Shown piece by piece: positions 8,537 through 17,167 of a stretch of 64,000 nucleotides of DNA. This DNA is from Curtobacterium sp. TC1 (lineage in GTDB: Bacteria > Actinomycetota > Actinomycetes > Actinomycetales > Microbacteriaceae). Under the pieces are notes generated by a model. That model was not told the origin of the DNA, ran no database searches, and was given only the letters and a program-made list of their open reading frames with translations. The stretch's first letter is position 1. Each line of letters begins with the position of its first letter. A program made the position numbers and the translations under genes. The stretch lies in assembly GCF_019844075.1 (NCBI RefSeq), contig NZ_CP081964.1:2046001-2110000 (forward strand), given 5' to 3'.

Positions 8537-9318
8537 GTGAACCGCTGCTCAGGATCGAGCACGTCGCGAAGTCGTTCACCGCCCCGGGCGGCCAGCGCAC
8601 GGAGGTGCTGCGCGACATCGAGATGGAGCTGGCGCCAGGCGAGTTCGTCTCGGTCGTCGGACCGAGCGGGTCGGGCAAGTCGACCCTGTTCAACGTGCTC
8701 GCCGAACTCGTGGCGCCCACGTCCGGCAGCGTGCGGTACACGGGGCCCACGACGGGCGGCCAGCCGTTCTCCGCGTACATGCCACAGGAGGACCTGCTCT
8801 TCCCGTGGCTGACTGTGGAGGACAACGCCGCGCTCGGGCTCGTGCTCCAAGGAGCGTCGAAGCGGGACGCCCGCGACCGGGTCCGCGGCCTCCTCGACAC
8901 GTTCCGGCTGGGCGGTCGCGCGAGGGCGTACCCGTTCGAGTTGTCCGGCGGCATGCGACAGCGCGTGGCGCTTCTCCGGACGATCGTCCAGGACCGGCCG
9001 GTGCTGCTGCTCGACGAACCGTTCGGCGCGCTCGACTACCTGACCAGGACGGAGCTGCAGCTCTGGCTCGCCGACCTCTGCGTCCGGGACGGACTGTCGG
9101 TCATCCTCATCACGCACGACGTACCCGAGGCGCTGTTCCTGTCGGACCGGGTGCACGTGCTGTCCAACCGGCCGGCCGTCGTGCGGACGGTACTGGAGCA
9201 GGCAGAGCCGCGACCGCGTCCGTTGTCGTACATGGAGACGGACGAGTTCCGACGCAGCGAACTGCTCCTGCTCGAACAGCTCACGCACAGCGCCTCGGAA
9301 CGCAGCGAGGTGCTGTGA
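8533..9318 (+). CDS. ABC transporter ATP-binding protein, SsuB/TauB-like
   Basis: A 261-residue ATPase with Walker A GPSGSGKST, Q-loop YMPQEDLLFPW, signature LSGGMRQR, Walker B VLLLDEPFGALD and H-loop ITHDVPEA. It energises the adjacent permease. The ATG at 8533 overlaps the permease stop; an upstream in-frame codon at 8503 lies inside the permease and lacks a better SD. The QEDLLFPW Q-loop is typical of the nitrate/sulfonate/thiamine-precursor importer family. Confidence 0.9.
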   Translation: MSEPLLRIEHVAKSFTAPGGQRTEVLRDIEMELAPGEFVSVVGPSGSGKSTLFNVLAELVAPTSGSVRYTGPTTGGQPFSAYMPQEDLLFPWLTVEDNAALGLVLQGASKRDARDRVRGLLDTFRLGGRARAYPFELSGGMRQRVALLRTIVQDRPVLLLDEPFGALDYLTRTELQLWLADLCVRDGLSVILITHDVPEALFLSDRVHVLSNRPAVVRTVLEQAEPRPRPLSYMETDEFRRSELLLLEQLTHSASERSEVL

Positions 9319-10412
9319 ACACCGCGACACCGGTCGACAACGACTGGACCGCGGAGGGGCGCGGCGAGCCGGACGAGTCCTACCTGCTCGACGTCCTGGC
9401 CAGGCGGTTGCCACGGGCCGAACTGCACATGCACCTCACCGGTGCGCTCCGCCGTTCGTTCGTCGGTGGCGGGACCGATGGGGTGCGGTCCGAGCGGCGC
9501 TGGGACTACGCCGACGTCCCCGACTTCTTCGTGCGCCACCACGAGTTCGCGGCGGAGCTCCGCACCGCGGAGCGGGTGCATGCGGCGACGCTGCACGTCC
9601 TGGGGAACGCCGTCGACACCGGCTGCCGGCACGTCGAACTCTCGGTGAACCACGTCGAGAGCCGGGTCGGCGGACTCCCGACCGCGACGTTCCTGGACGC
9701 CGTGGGCGATGCGTTCGCGAAAATGGCCGACCGGACCGGACTCAGCGGCGGGATCGTGTTCGCGACCGATCGGAACAGCGGACCCGACGTGGCCACGGAC
9801 GCCCTCACCGAGGTGCTCGCGGCGCGCCGACGGGGCGTGCCCGTCCTCGGGATCGGCAACGACGGATCACCGTCGCGCGCGCTCGGTGACTTCGCAACGG
9901 TGTTCGCACGTGCGCGCGACGCCGGCCTGCGGACCACGGCGCACGCGAACAAGGCCCAGGACGTGCTCGACGTCCTGGAACTCGGCCTCGACCGCATCGA
10001 CCACGCGTGGGAGCTCGGCGGGCGGCCGGACCTGCAGCGGCGGGTCGCCGACGCGGGCACACCCGTGACCATGGCGCTGTCGAGCTGCCTCGTGATGCTG
10101 CCAGGGCTCTTCCCCACGGCGTCGGCGTTCCCGTTCCAGCAGCTCCGCGACGCCGGGGTGCAGGTGTCGCTGCACACCGACGACCCAGCGATGTTCCACA
10201 CGGACTCCGCGCAGGAGTACCGGCTCGCGAGCCGGACCTGGGGCTGGGACCGTCAGACCACGGCCGCCGTCGCCGCCGCGTCCCTCGACGCGGCATGGCT
10301 CGCGACCGACGACCCGCGCCGGGAGGACTGGCGCCGGGAGACCGGAGCACTCATCCGGGACCCGCGAAGGATCCCCGAACACGAACACGAACAGGATTGG
10401 CGAACCGCATGA
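9315..10412 (+). CDS. Adenosine-deaminase-family protein with altered catalytic motif
   Basis: A 365-residue member of the same superfamily as the operon's first enzyme, but divergent. HMH (H38, H40), H210, H230 and DDP (D289-D290) are kept, so metal binding looks possible. The HAGE motif reads HANK: the Glu that shuttles the proton in deaminases is Lys213. The usual CPTSN loop is replaced by LSSCL. It may catalyse another hydrolysis, such as ring or amide cleavage, or be regulatory. GTG overlaps the ATPase stop by 4 nt and its own stop overlaps the next ATG. Having two deaminase-fold proteins in one operon argues for sequential steps on one compound. Confidence 0.85.
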   Translation: MNTATPVDNDWTAEGRGEPDESYLLDVLARRLPRAELHMHLTGALRRSFVGGGTDGVRSERRWDYADVPDFFVRHHEFAAELRTAERVHAATLHVLGNAVDTGCRHVELSVNHVESRVGGLPTATFLDAVGDAFAKMADRTGLSGGIVFATDRNSGPDVATDALTEVLAARRRGVPVLGIGNDGSPSRALGDFATVFARARDAGLRTTAHANKAQDVLDVLELGLDRIDHAWELGGRPDLQRRVADAGTPVTMALSSCLVMLPGLFPTASAFPFQQLRDAGVQVSLHTDDPAMFHTDSAQEYRLASRTWGWDRQTTAAVAAASLDAAWLATDDPRREDWRRETGALIRDPRRIPEHEHEQDWRTA

Positions 10413-11788
10413 AGGACCTCATCCTCGGGGCGTTCCAGACGATGAACCCCAACGGCACGATCGGGGCCAGCTGGCGCGTGCCCGGCAACACCGACGTCCG
10501 GTACCTCGACCTCGACCACTGGACGGGGCTCGGCAAGCGACTCGAGGAGGGCGGGTTCGACTTCCTCTTCTTCGCCGACTCGTACGGCTACCCGATGATC
10601 GACGGCGAGGTCATCCCGACCGCGCTCACCGATGCGATGTACATCCCGATGGCGGACCCGATCACGGTCGTCTCCGCCGTGGCGGCCGCCACCGAACGCC
10701 TCGGCATCGTGGTCACGTCGTCGACCACGGTCGAGCGTCCCGCATCGGTTGCGCGACGGTACGGCACCCTCGACCACTTCACACGTGGACGCATCGGCTG
10801 GAACATCGTCACCGGTGCAGCGCAGGCTTCCTCCGCGGAGCTCTTCGGCGAGCCGATGATCGCGCACGACGAGCGGTACGCACAAGCCGAGGACCACCTC
10901 GCGATCTGTCTGGGGCTCTGGGAGGGGTCGTGGGACGACGATGCGCTCGTCGAGGACGCTGACGCCGGCGTGTACGCCCGGCCGGACGGCGTCCGCGCGG
11001 TCAGGTACGCGGGCCGCCACCTCAGCTCCCGTGGCGTCTTCGGCATCCCGCCCTCGCCGCAACGCTCCCCGCTCCTGCTGCAGGCCGGTACATCGGTGGC
11101 CGGTCGTGACTTCGCGGCACGGTACGCCGAAGTGATCTTCATCGGTGGTGGCGACGCGGACCTCATCCGCGACCAGATCGTCGACATCCGTCGCCGAGCG
11201 GAAGCGGCCGGTCGCGGCGCGGACGCCCTGCGGTTCCTGGTCGGCGCACACTTCGTCGCGGCGGCAACGACTGAGGAGGCCGAGCACAAACGCGCCGAGA
11301 TGGTCGCGCTCGCCACCCTCGAGCAGGCCGCCACGACCTACGCCTGGGTCACAGGGATCGACCTCACCGCCTTGCCACTCGACGAACCGATGCCCGACCT
11401 GCGCACAGAACAGGGGCAGTCCTCGGTCGACCGGTTCATGGACCCCGCGTCGGGTCGCCGGAAGACGGTCCGACAGGTACTCGAGGAGTACCGCGACAAC
11501 GGCATCAACGGAACGGTCTTCGTCGGCGACGGCCCCGGCATCGCAGACCAGGTCGCGGCCTTCGTGGACCAGACGGACGCTGACGGGTTCCTGGTGCAGC
11601 CGCACGTCACGCCCCAGACCTACGACGACTTCGTCGACTGGGTCGCGCCGGCACTCCGCGTCGCCGGGATGCTGCCCACGGACGTCCGTCCCGGCGTGAC
11701 GCTACGGGACCGTCTGCTCGGCGCCGGCTCACGGCTGCCGGCATCGCACCCCGCTGCCGCGCTCCGACGGGTCCGGTCCGCTGTGTGA
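10409..11788 (+). CDS. FMNH2-dependent LLM-class monooxygenase (NtaA/SnaA/DszA family)
   Basis: A 459-residue bacterial-luciferase-like monooxygenase. Family marks are the N-terminal LGAFQTMNPNG, GFDFLFFADSYG, ADPITVVSAVAAATERLG, the RYGTLDHFTRGRIGWNIVTG flavin/active-site region and YAQAEDHLAICLGLW. The NtaA/SnaA/DszA group uses FMNH2 from a separate reductase to cleave or oxygenate C-N or C-S bonds in chelators, sulfones or heterocycles. The operon's flavin reductase fits as partner. Last gene of the operon, followed by a strong terminator. The substrate is unknown; the ABC importer and two deaminase-fold enzymes suggest an imported nitrogenous ring compound. Confidence 0.9.
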   Translation: MKDLILGAFQTMNPNGTIGASWRVPGNTDVRYLDLDHWTGLGKRLEEGGFDFLFFADSYGYPMIDGEVIPTALTDAMYIPMADPITVVSAVAAATERLGIVVTSSTTVERPASVARRYGTLDHFTRGRIGWNIVTGAAQASSAELFGEPMIAHDERYAQAEDHLAICLGLWEGSWDDDALVEDADAGVYARPDGVRAVRYAGRHLSSRGVFGIPPSPQRSPLLLQAGTSVAGRDFAARYAEVIFIGGGDADLIRDQIVDIRRRAEAAGRGADALRFLVGAHFVAAATTEEAEHKRAEMVALATLEQAATTYAWVTGIDLTALPLDEPMPDLRTEQGQSSVDRFMDPASGRRKTVRQVLEEYRDNGINGTVFVGDGPGIADQVAAFVDQTDADGFLVQPHVTPQTYDDFVDWVAPALRVAGMLPTDVRPGVTLRDRLLGAGSRLPASHPAAALRRVRSAV

Positions 11789-11790
11789 CG

Positions 11791-11830
11791 GACGGGAGGC
11801 CCGGTCCCAGCTGGCACCGGGCCTCCCGTC
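11791..11830. terminator. Palindromic terminator, GACGGGAGGCC family
   Basis: A near-perfect 40-bp palindrome centred on CAGCTG with arms GACGGGAGGCCCGGT and ACCGGGCCTCCCGTC, between converging genes. The same palindrome, without the single mismatch, recurs at 32377-32422. Confidence 0.85.
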
Positions 11831-11877
11831 CTGTGGGCTGACGCGTTCCGTGATCGACGCGCGTCGGTCCCGGCAAC

Positions 11878-12745
<868 letters not shown>

Positions 12746-12751
12746 GTCGTC

Positions 12752-13198
12752 TCAGTCGTCGACCGAGAAGGCGTCCGCGAGGGCAGCAAGGGCTGTGGTC
12801 GTCGCGTCGAGTTGCGCCTGCGTGATCGTGTCCGTGCGGCGGCCGAGTTCCTGTCGCGCGGCGCGGAGCCCGTCGGCGAGCGTCTTCCGTCCGGGCTTCG
12901 TCATCCGGAGCAGGGAAGACCGGCGGTCGGCGGGGTTCGGGACGCGCTCGGCCAGTCCGGCGCGCTCGAGCCGGTCGACGATCTTGCTCGCGGCCCCGAC
13001 CGTGATCCCGATCTCGTCGGCGACCTCCTGGACCCGAGCGGACCCGTCGAGTTCGTCGATCGTGCGCAGCGCGGTGATCAGTCCGAGGTTCGTCCCGGTG
13101 GCTTCGGAGACCGCCCCGTCGACCGCGCCCCAGAGCCGGATCTCGGCCCGCACCAGGGTGTCGAAGAACCGGAAGCGATCATCAGGACTCGTCGGCAC
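12752..13198 (-). CDS. MarR-family transcriptional regulator
   Basis: A 148-residue winged-helix protein. The recognition segment is VQEVADEIGITVGAASKIVDRLERAG (about 55-82) and the wing is NPADRRSSLLRMT. Length and layout are typical of MarR. It lies 88 nt upstream of budC on the same strand and divergent from the SDR gene at 13357. The palindrome and repeats downstream of its stop suggest it represses budC. Ligand unknown. Confidence 0.88.
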   Translation of the reverse strand: MPTSPDDRFRFFDTLVRAEIRLWGAVDGAVSEATGTNLGLITALRTIDELDGSARVQEVADEIGITVGAASKIVDRLERAGLAERVPNPADRRSSLLRMTKPGRKTLADGLRAARQELGRRTDTITQAQLDATTTALAALADAFSVDD

Positions 13199-13356
13199 GC
13201 GATCATCTTAGGGCGGGCACCACCGAGCACGTGCCGGAATGATGGGCGACGGGCGCCACCGCCGGGTCGGGAGGCGGAGCGCTCGAGGGTGTACGCAGGG
13301 CAGTACCGCGTCGACGCGGTGCACGGCGTCGACCACCCGAGGAAGGCGCCCGCCAC

Positions 13357-14118
13357 ATGACTTCTCTGTTCGACCTCACCGGCAGGACCGCCCTCGTCAC
13401 CGGGGGCAACCAGGGACTCGGCCGGGCCTTCGCGTTCGGGCTCGCCGAGGCGGGTGCCCGCGTCGCCATCGTCGGGCGGTCGGCGGACCGGAACGCCCGG
13501 GTCGCCGCCGAGGCCGCGGACGCCGGCCACCACTTCGTCACCATCACGGCGGACATCACCGACGGCGCGCAGGTGACGCGCATGACCGAGGAGGCGATGG
13601 CGAGCCTGGGTCGGATCGACGTGCTCGTGAACAACGCCGGTACGTGCCACCACCGGGACGCGTTCGACGTCCCCGACAGTGAGTGGGACGACGTGTTCGA
13701 CCTGAACGTCCGTGCGCTCTGGAAGACGTCGACCGCCATCGGCGCGCACATGCGCGACGCCGGGTCGGGCTCGATCGTGAACATCGGCAGCATGTCGGGC
13801 CTCATCGTGAACCGGCCGCAGTGGCAGCCGGCGTACAACGCGTCGAAGGCCGCCGTGCACCACCTGACGAAGTCGCTCGCGGTCGAGTGGGCGCAGTACG
13901 GGATCCGCGTGAACGCCGTCGCCCCGGGGTACGTGAAGACCGAGATGGCTCCGGTGGACTCCCCGGAGTTCCGGCGGTACTGGATCGAGGACGCACCGCA
14001 GCAGCGGTTCGCCCTGCCCGAGGAGATCGCGCCGAGCGTCGTGTTCCTGGCGAGCGACGCGGCGTCGTTCATCACCGGGTCGGTCCTCGTCGCGGACGGC
14101 GGCTACAGCGCCGTCTGA
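13357..14118 (+). CDS. Short-chain dehydrogenase/reductase (sugar/polyol dehydrogenase type)
   Basis: A 253-residue classical SDR with TGGNQGLG (14-21), NNAG, catalytic Ser in NIGSMSG, and YNASK. APGYVKTEM and TGSVLVADGGYSAV complete the fold. Similar proteins are annotated as gluconate 5-dehydrogenase or sorbitol/mannitol-type dehydrogenases. GAGGAAGG precedes the ATG at a rather long spacing. Its 3' end overlaps the convergent MFS gene by 16 nt. Substrate unproven. Confidence 0.85.
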   Translation: MTSLFDLTGRTALVTGGNQGLGRAFAFGLAEAGARVAIVGRSADRNARVAAEAADAGHHFVTITADITDGAQVTRMTEEAMASLGRIDVLVNNAGTCHHRDAFDVPDSEWDDVFDLNVRALWKTSTAIGAHMRDAGSGSIVNIGSMSGLIVNRPQWQPAYNASKAAVHHLTKSLAVEWAQYGIRVNAVAPGYVKTEMAPVDSPEFRRYWIEDAPQQRFALPEEIAPSVVFLASDAASFITGSVLVADGGYSAV

Positions 14119-15554
14119 GCCGGTTCGGCCACCGGCGTGCCCGCGCGGGTCCGCGCACGTGCCATCCCGATGCCGACGAGCAGCGCGGCGACGACCGTCA
14201 GGACCACGCCCGCCACGGTGATCCCGCCCTCGAAGGCGGCCAGCCGGGCCGCCGTCCACGACGTCGACGCGATGCTGCCGGGCACGAGCAGCGCCAGCAC
14301 CGTCCCGGTCGCCGCGATGCCCACCGCGGTCGCGAGCTCGCTCGAGGTGTCGACGAGCGCCGCACCGACCGACGTCCGGTTCGACGGCAGGCCCCGGAGC
14401 ACGTTGTTGCCGGCGACGACCCCGACGACCCGCATGCCCGCGGCGACCAGGACGAGTGCCCCGGCGACCCAGCCGTACCCGGCACGCCCGCCGATGGTGA
14501 AGAGCGCGAGCCCGGCCACAACGGCACCGGCGCTCAGCCAGGCCGCGCGGCCGAGGCCGACCCGCTGCACGAAGGGGCCGACGAACCGTCCGGAGGCCAG
14601 GAGCACCACCACCTGCGGCAGCGTCGCCGCCGCGGCCAGCGCCGGCGACCAGCCCCAGGCGAACTGCAGCTGCAGCGTCACCAGGTACGACAGGCCGGAG
14701 ACCGCGAGTCCGGAGGCCGCCTTGTAGGCGAGACCGCTGGCGACGAGCGGACGGGCGAGCAGGCGCAGGTCGAGCAGCGGCTGTGCCGCGGTGCGCTCCC
14801 GCTGCACGAAGGCCGCCACCGCCGCGGCCGTCACGACGACCCCGGTCCACCCCGGCCAGGAGGCGCTGCTCGCCTCCGCGAAGAGGGTGGGCGTCCCGAG
14901 TGCACCGACCAGGGCCGTGGTGCCGAACAGCGCGCCGGTCACGTCGATCCGGTCGGGGTGCAGGTCCTCCGGTCGGTCAGCGGGGACGCCGGTCCGGATG
15001 CCGACGAACGCGAGCGCCGCGATCGGCACGTTCACCAGGAGCAAGGCCTGCCACGGTGCCACCGCGAGGGCGAAGCCGCCCGCCGTCGGTCCGACCGCGA
15101 GCCCGACGAGGCCCGCGGTGGAGATGACCGTCAAGGCGCGGACGCGCAGGGCATCGGTGTCGAAGAGCCGGAAGGCCAGGGCCATCGACCCGGGCGTCGT
15201 CATGGCCGCTGCGAGCCCCATCAGCGCGCGGACCGCGACGAGTTCGCCGGTCGTGGTGACGAGGGTGGTCGCCAGGGCGGAGAGCGCGAGCAGCACCAGA
15301 CCGATGAGCATGACCCGACGTCGGCCGAACCGGTCGGCGACCGCGCCGAACAGGAGCATGAGGGCGCCGAACACGACCGAGTAGGCACCGGTGACCCACT
15401 GCAGGCCGGTCGTCGACGCGTGGAGTTCTCGGCCGATGGTGGGCAGGGCGACGTTCAGCACCGAGTTGTCGAGCATCTCGAACAGGAAGACGGCGGACAG
15501 GCCGGCGAGGGCGATCCCGGCGTCGCGGAGCCGGGCGGGGGAACGGGTGGACAC
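14103..15554 (-). CDS. MFS drug-efflux-type transporter (EmrB/QacA, DHA2-like)
   Basis: The 483-residue product has about 14 hydrophobic segments, as in DHA2 drug:proton antiporters. Motif A is visible as GAVADRFGRRRVML, and the motif-C-like stretch GLAVGPTAGG follows. The GTG at 15554 has GAAGGAG five bases upstream; in-frame codons further upstream run into non-hydrophobic sequence. It overlaps the convergent SDR gene by 16 nt. The HxlR regulator lies upstream on the same strand, but divergent promoters make HxlR more likely to control pdxI. Exported substrate unknown. Confidence 0.87.
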   Translation of the reverse strand: MSTRSPARLRDAGIALAGLSAVFLFEMLDNSVLNVALPTIGRELHASTTGLQWVTGAYSVVFGALMLLFGAVADRFGRRRVMLIGLVLLALSALATTLVTTTGELVAVRALMGLAAAMTTPGSMALAFRLFDTDALRVRALTVISTAGLVGLAVGPTAGGFALAVAPWQALLLVNVPIAALAFVGIRTGVPADRPEDLHPDRIDVTGALFGTTALVGALGTPTLFAEASSASWPGWTGVVVTAAAVAAFVQRERTAAQPLLDLRLLARPLVASGLAYKAASGLAVSGLSYLVTLQLQFAWGWSPALAAAATLPQVVVLLASGRFVGPFVQRVGLGRAAWLSAGAVVAGLALFTIGGRAGYGWVAGALVLVAAGMRVVGVVAGNNVLRGLPSNRTSVGAALVDTSSELATAVGIAATGTVLALLVPGSIASTSWTAARLAAFEGGITVAGVVLTVVAALLVGIGMARARTRAGTPVAEPAQTAL

Positions 15555-15689
15555 GTGCACTCCTTCGAAGAAGAAGTGGCGACTCGTCCGAGACCGCGTG
15601 TGGGTGCCAGGCCGCCGGGGCGACGAGGCGTTTTGCCCTCTGGGAAGACCATACGTCCCGCCGGACGTCCGGTGCAAGCGCGCCGGAGG

Positions 15690-16112
15690 CTAGCCGGTGA
15701 CGTCGTAGCGCTCCTGGTGCGCGGCCACCTCGTCGCGGTGGGCTTCCGACCAGCGCTTGAGCTGCCGCACGGTGCCGTGCAGCGAGAGCCCCAGATCCGT
15801 GAGTTCGTACGTCACCGTCACGGGCACCGTCGCCGTCGCCGTGCGGACGACGAGACCGTCGCGTTCGAGCGACTTCAGCGTCTGCGACAGCATCTTCGGA
15901 CTCACGCCCGCCAGGACGCGACCGAGTTCGGAGTACCGCATCGGCCTCGGGTCGCCGTCGCAGTCCGGGCCGCTCCCGCGTGCCGACAGCACGAGCGTCA
16001 CCCACTTGCCGGAGACCCGTGCGAGCAGCTGCTGGCTCGGGCAGGCTGCCAGGTAGGCGTTGTACTGCGCCTTGGCGTCAGCTCGTCGCTCGGCGGCGGT
16101 CGTGGTCGGCAC
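15690..16112 (-). CDS. HxlR-family transcriptional regulator
   Basis: A 140-residue winged-helix regulator with the HxlR signature CPSQQLLARVSGKWVTLVL near residue 25, LAGVSPKMLSQTLKSLERDG as recognition helix, and YELTDLG. The conserved Cys suggests redox or electrophile sensing, as in some HxlR members. GTG start at 16112 is preceded by a GAGG motif; longer in-frame readings have no conserved sequence. Divergent from the aldo/keto reductase gene, with a shared 109-bp promoter region, so it probably controls that gene and itself. Confidence 0.88.
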   Translation of the reverse strand: MPTTTAAERRADAKAQYNAYLAACPSQQLLARVSGKWVTLVLSARGSGPDCDGDPRPMRYSELGRVLAGVSPKMLSQTLKSLERDGLVVRTATATVPVTVTYELTDLGLSLHGTVRQLKRWSEAHRDEVAAHQERYDVTG

Positions 16113-16153
16113 AGGGCGCCTCGGGTAGCAACGCACTTCTGGGTAACTCCTTC

Positions 16154-16171
16154 CGAACGGGAAGCAGTTCG
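16154..16171. promoter_or_regulatory. Candidate HxlR operator
   Basis: Inverted repeat CGAAC-N8-GTTCG in the intergenic region shared by hxlR and pdxI. It is the only clear dyad there. Confidence 0.4.
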
Positions 16172-16221
16172 TCAAGAGTGGAACAGGAGCAACCGCTCCA
16201 CAAGTCCTCGAAGGAGATCCG

Positions 16222-17094
16222 ATGACCACCACCACCCCTCGCCTGCCGGGCGGCACCTGGACCCTCGGCGACCGGCCGGTGGCACGCTTCGGCTACGGCG
16301 CGATGCAGCTCACCGGTCCGTGGGTCGTCGGGCCGCCGAAGGACCACGACGAGGCCGTCGCCGTGCTCCGGGACGCGGTCGCCGGCGGCATCACGCACAT
16401 CGACACCGCCGAGACGTACGGCCCCCGTGTCGTCAACGAGCTGCTGCACGAGGCGCTGCACCCGTACGCCGACGGCCTCGTCATCGCGACCAAGGTCGGC
16501 GCGCGGCGGGACGCCCGAGGCGGTTGGCCGACTGCTCGGGAACCCGACCAACTGCGTGCGCAGGTCGACGACAACCTCGAGACGCTCGGCGTCGACGTGC
16601 TGGACCTCGTCAACCTGCGGCTGGGCGACGCGAACGGTCCGGTCGCGGGGCCGATCTCCTCGGCCTTCGAGACGCTGGTCGACCTGCAGCAGCAGGGCAT
16701 CATCCGGCACCTCGGCGTGAGCAACGCCACGACGGACCAAGTGGCCGAAGCGCAGGGGATCGCACCGATCGTGTCGGTGCAGAACATGTACAACCTTGCC
16801 AACCGGCAGGACGATCCGCTCATCGACCGTCTCGCCGACGAGGGAGTCGCCTACGTGCCGTTCTTCCCGCTCGGTGGCTTCTCTCCGCTGCAGTCCGAGG
16901 TGCTCTCGACCGTGGCGGCACGGCTCGGGTCGACGCCGATGTCCGTCGCTCTGGCATGGCTGCTGCGCCGGTCCCCGAACATCCTGCTGATCCCGGGCAC
17001 GTCGTCGCGGGCGCACCTGCGCGAGAACATCGAGGGTGCCGCCGTCGTGCTGAGCGACGACGACCTGCTCGACCTCGAGGGCATCGGCGGCTGA
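16222..17094 (+). CDS. pdxI: Aldo/keto reductase, PdxI (YdbC)-like pyridoxal reductase
   Basis: A 290-residue aldo/keto reductase. From memory, its segments GYGAMQLTGPWVVGPPKD, FFPLGGFSPLQS and NILLIPGTSSRAHLREN are nearly those of E. coli YdbC/PdxI, which reduces pyridoxal to pyridoxine with NADPH. The AKR catalytic Asp and Tyr are in DTAETYGP and Lys in ATKVGAR. The usual fourth residue, His, is replaced in DLVNLRLGD, as in YdbC. The SD AAGGAG precedes the ATG. Divergent from hxlR. Function in B6 salvage is a strong family inference. Confidence 0.85.
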   Translation: MTTTTPRLPGGTWTLGDRPVARFGYGAMQLTGPWVVGPPKDHDEAVAVLRDAVAGGITHIDTAETYGPRVVNELLHEALHPYADGLVIATKVGARRDARGGWPTAREPDQLRAQVDDNLETLGVDVLDLVNLRLGDANGPVAGPISSAFETLVDLQQQGIIRHLGVSNATTDQVAEAQGIAPIVSVQNMYNLANRQDDPLIDRLADEGVAYVPFFPLGGFSPLQSEVLSTVAARLGSTPMSVALAWLLRRSPNILLIPGTSSRAHLRENIEGAAVVLSDDDLLDLEGIGG

Positions 17095-17167
17095 GCCCGA
17101 CCCGGACCCCGCCGCGTCCGCTACGGTGCTCGTGAGCGGCACCGGCGCCGCCCGGGAGGCAGGACCG

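Noticed and set aside
13683..17135. A 1150-codon open frame on the + strand
   Set aside because: It runs antisense through the MFS and HxlR genes and through pdxI in another frame, and its product is Arg/Gly/Pro-rich with no domain. It is a GC-bias artefact.
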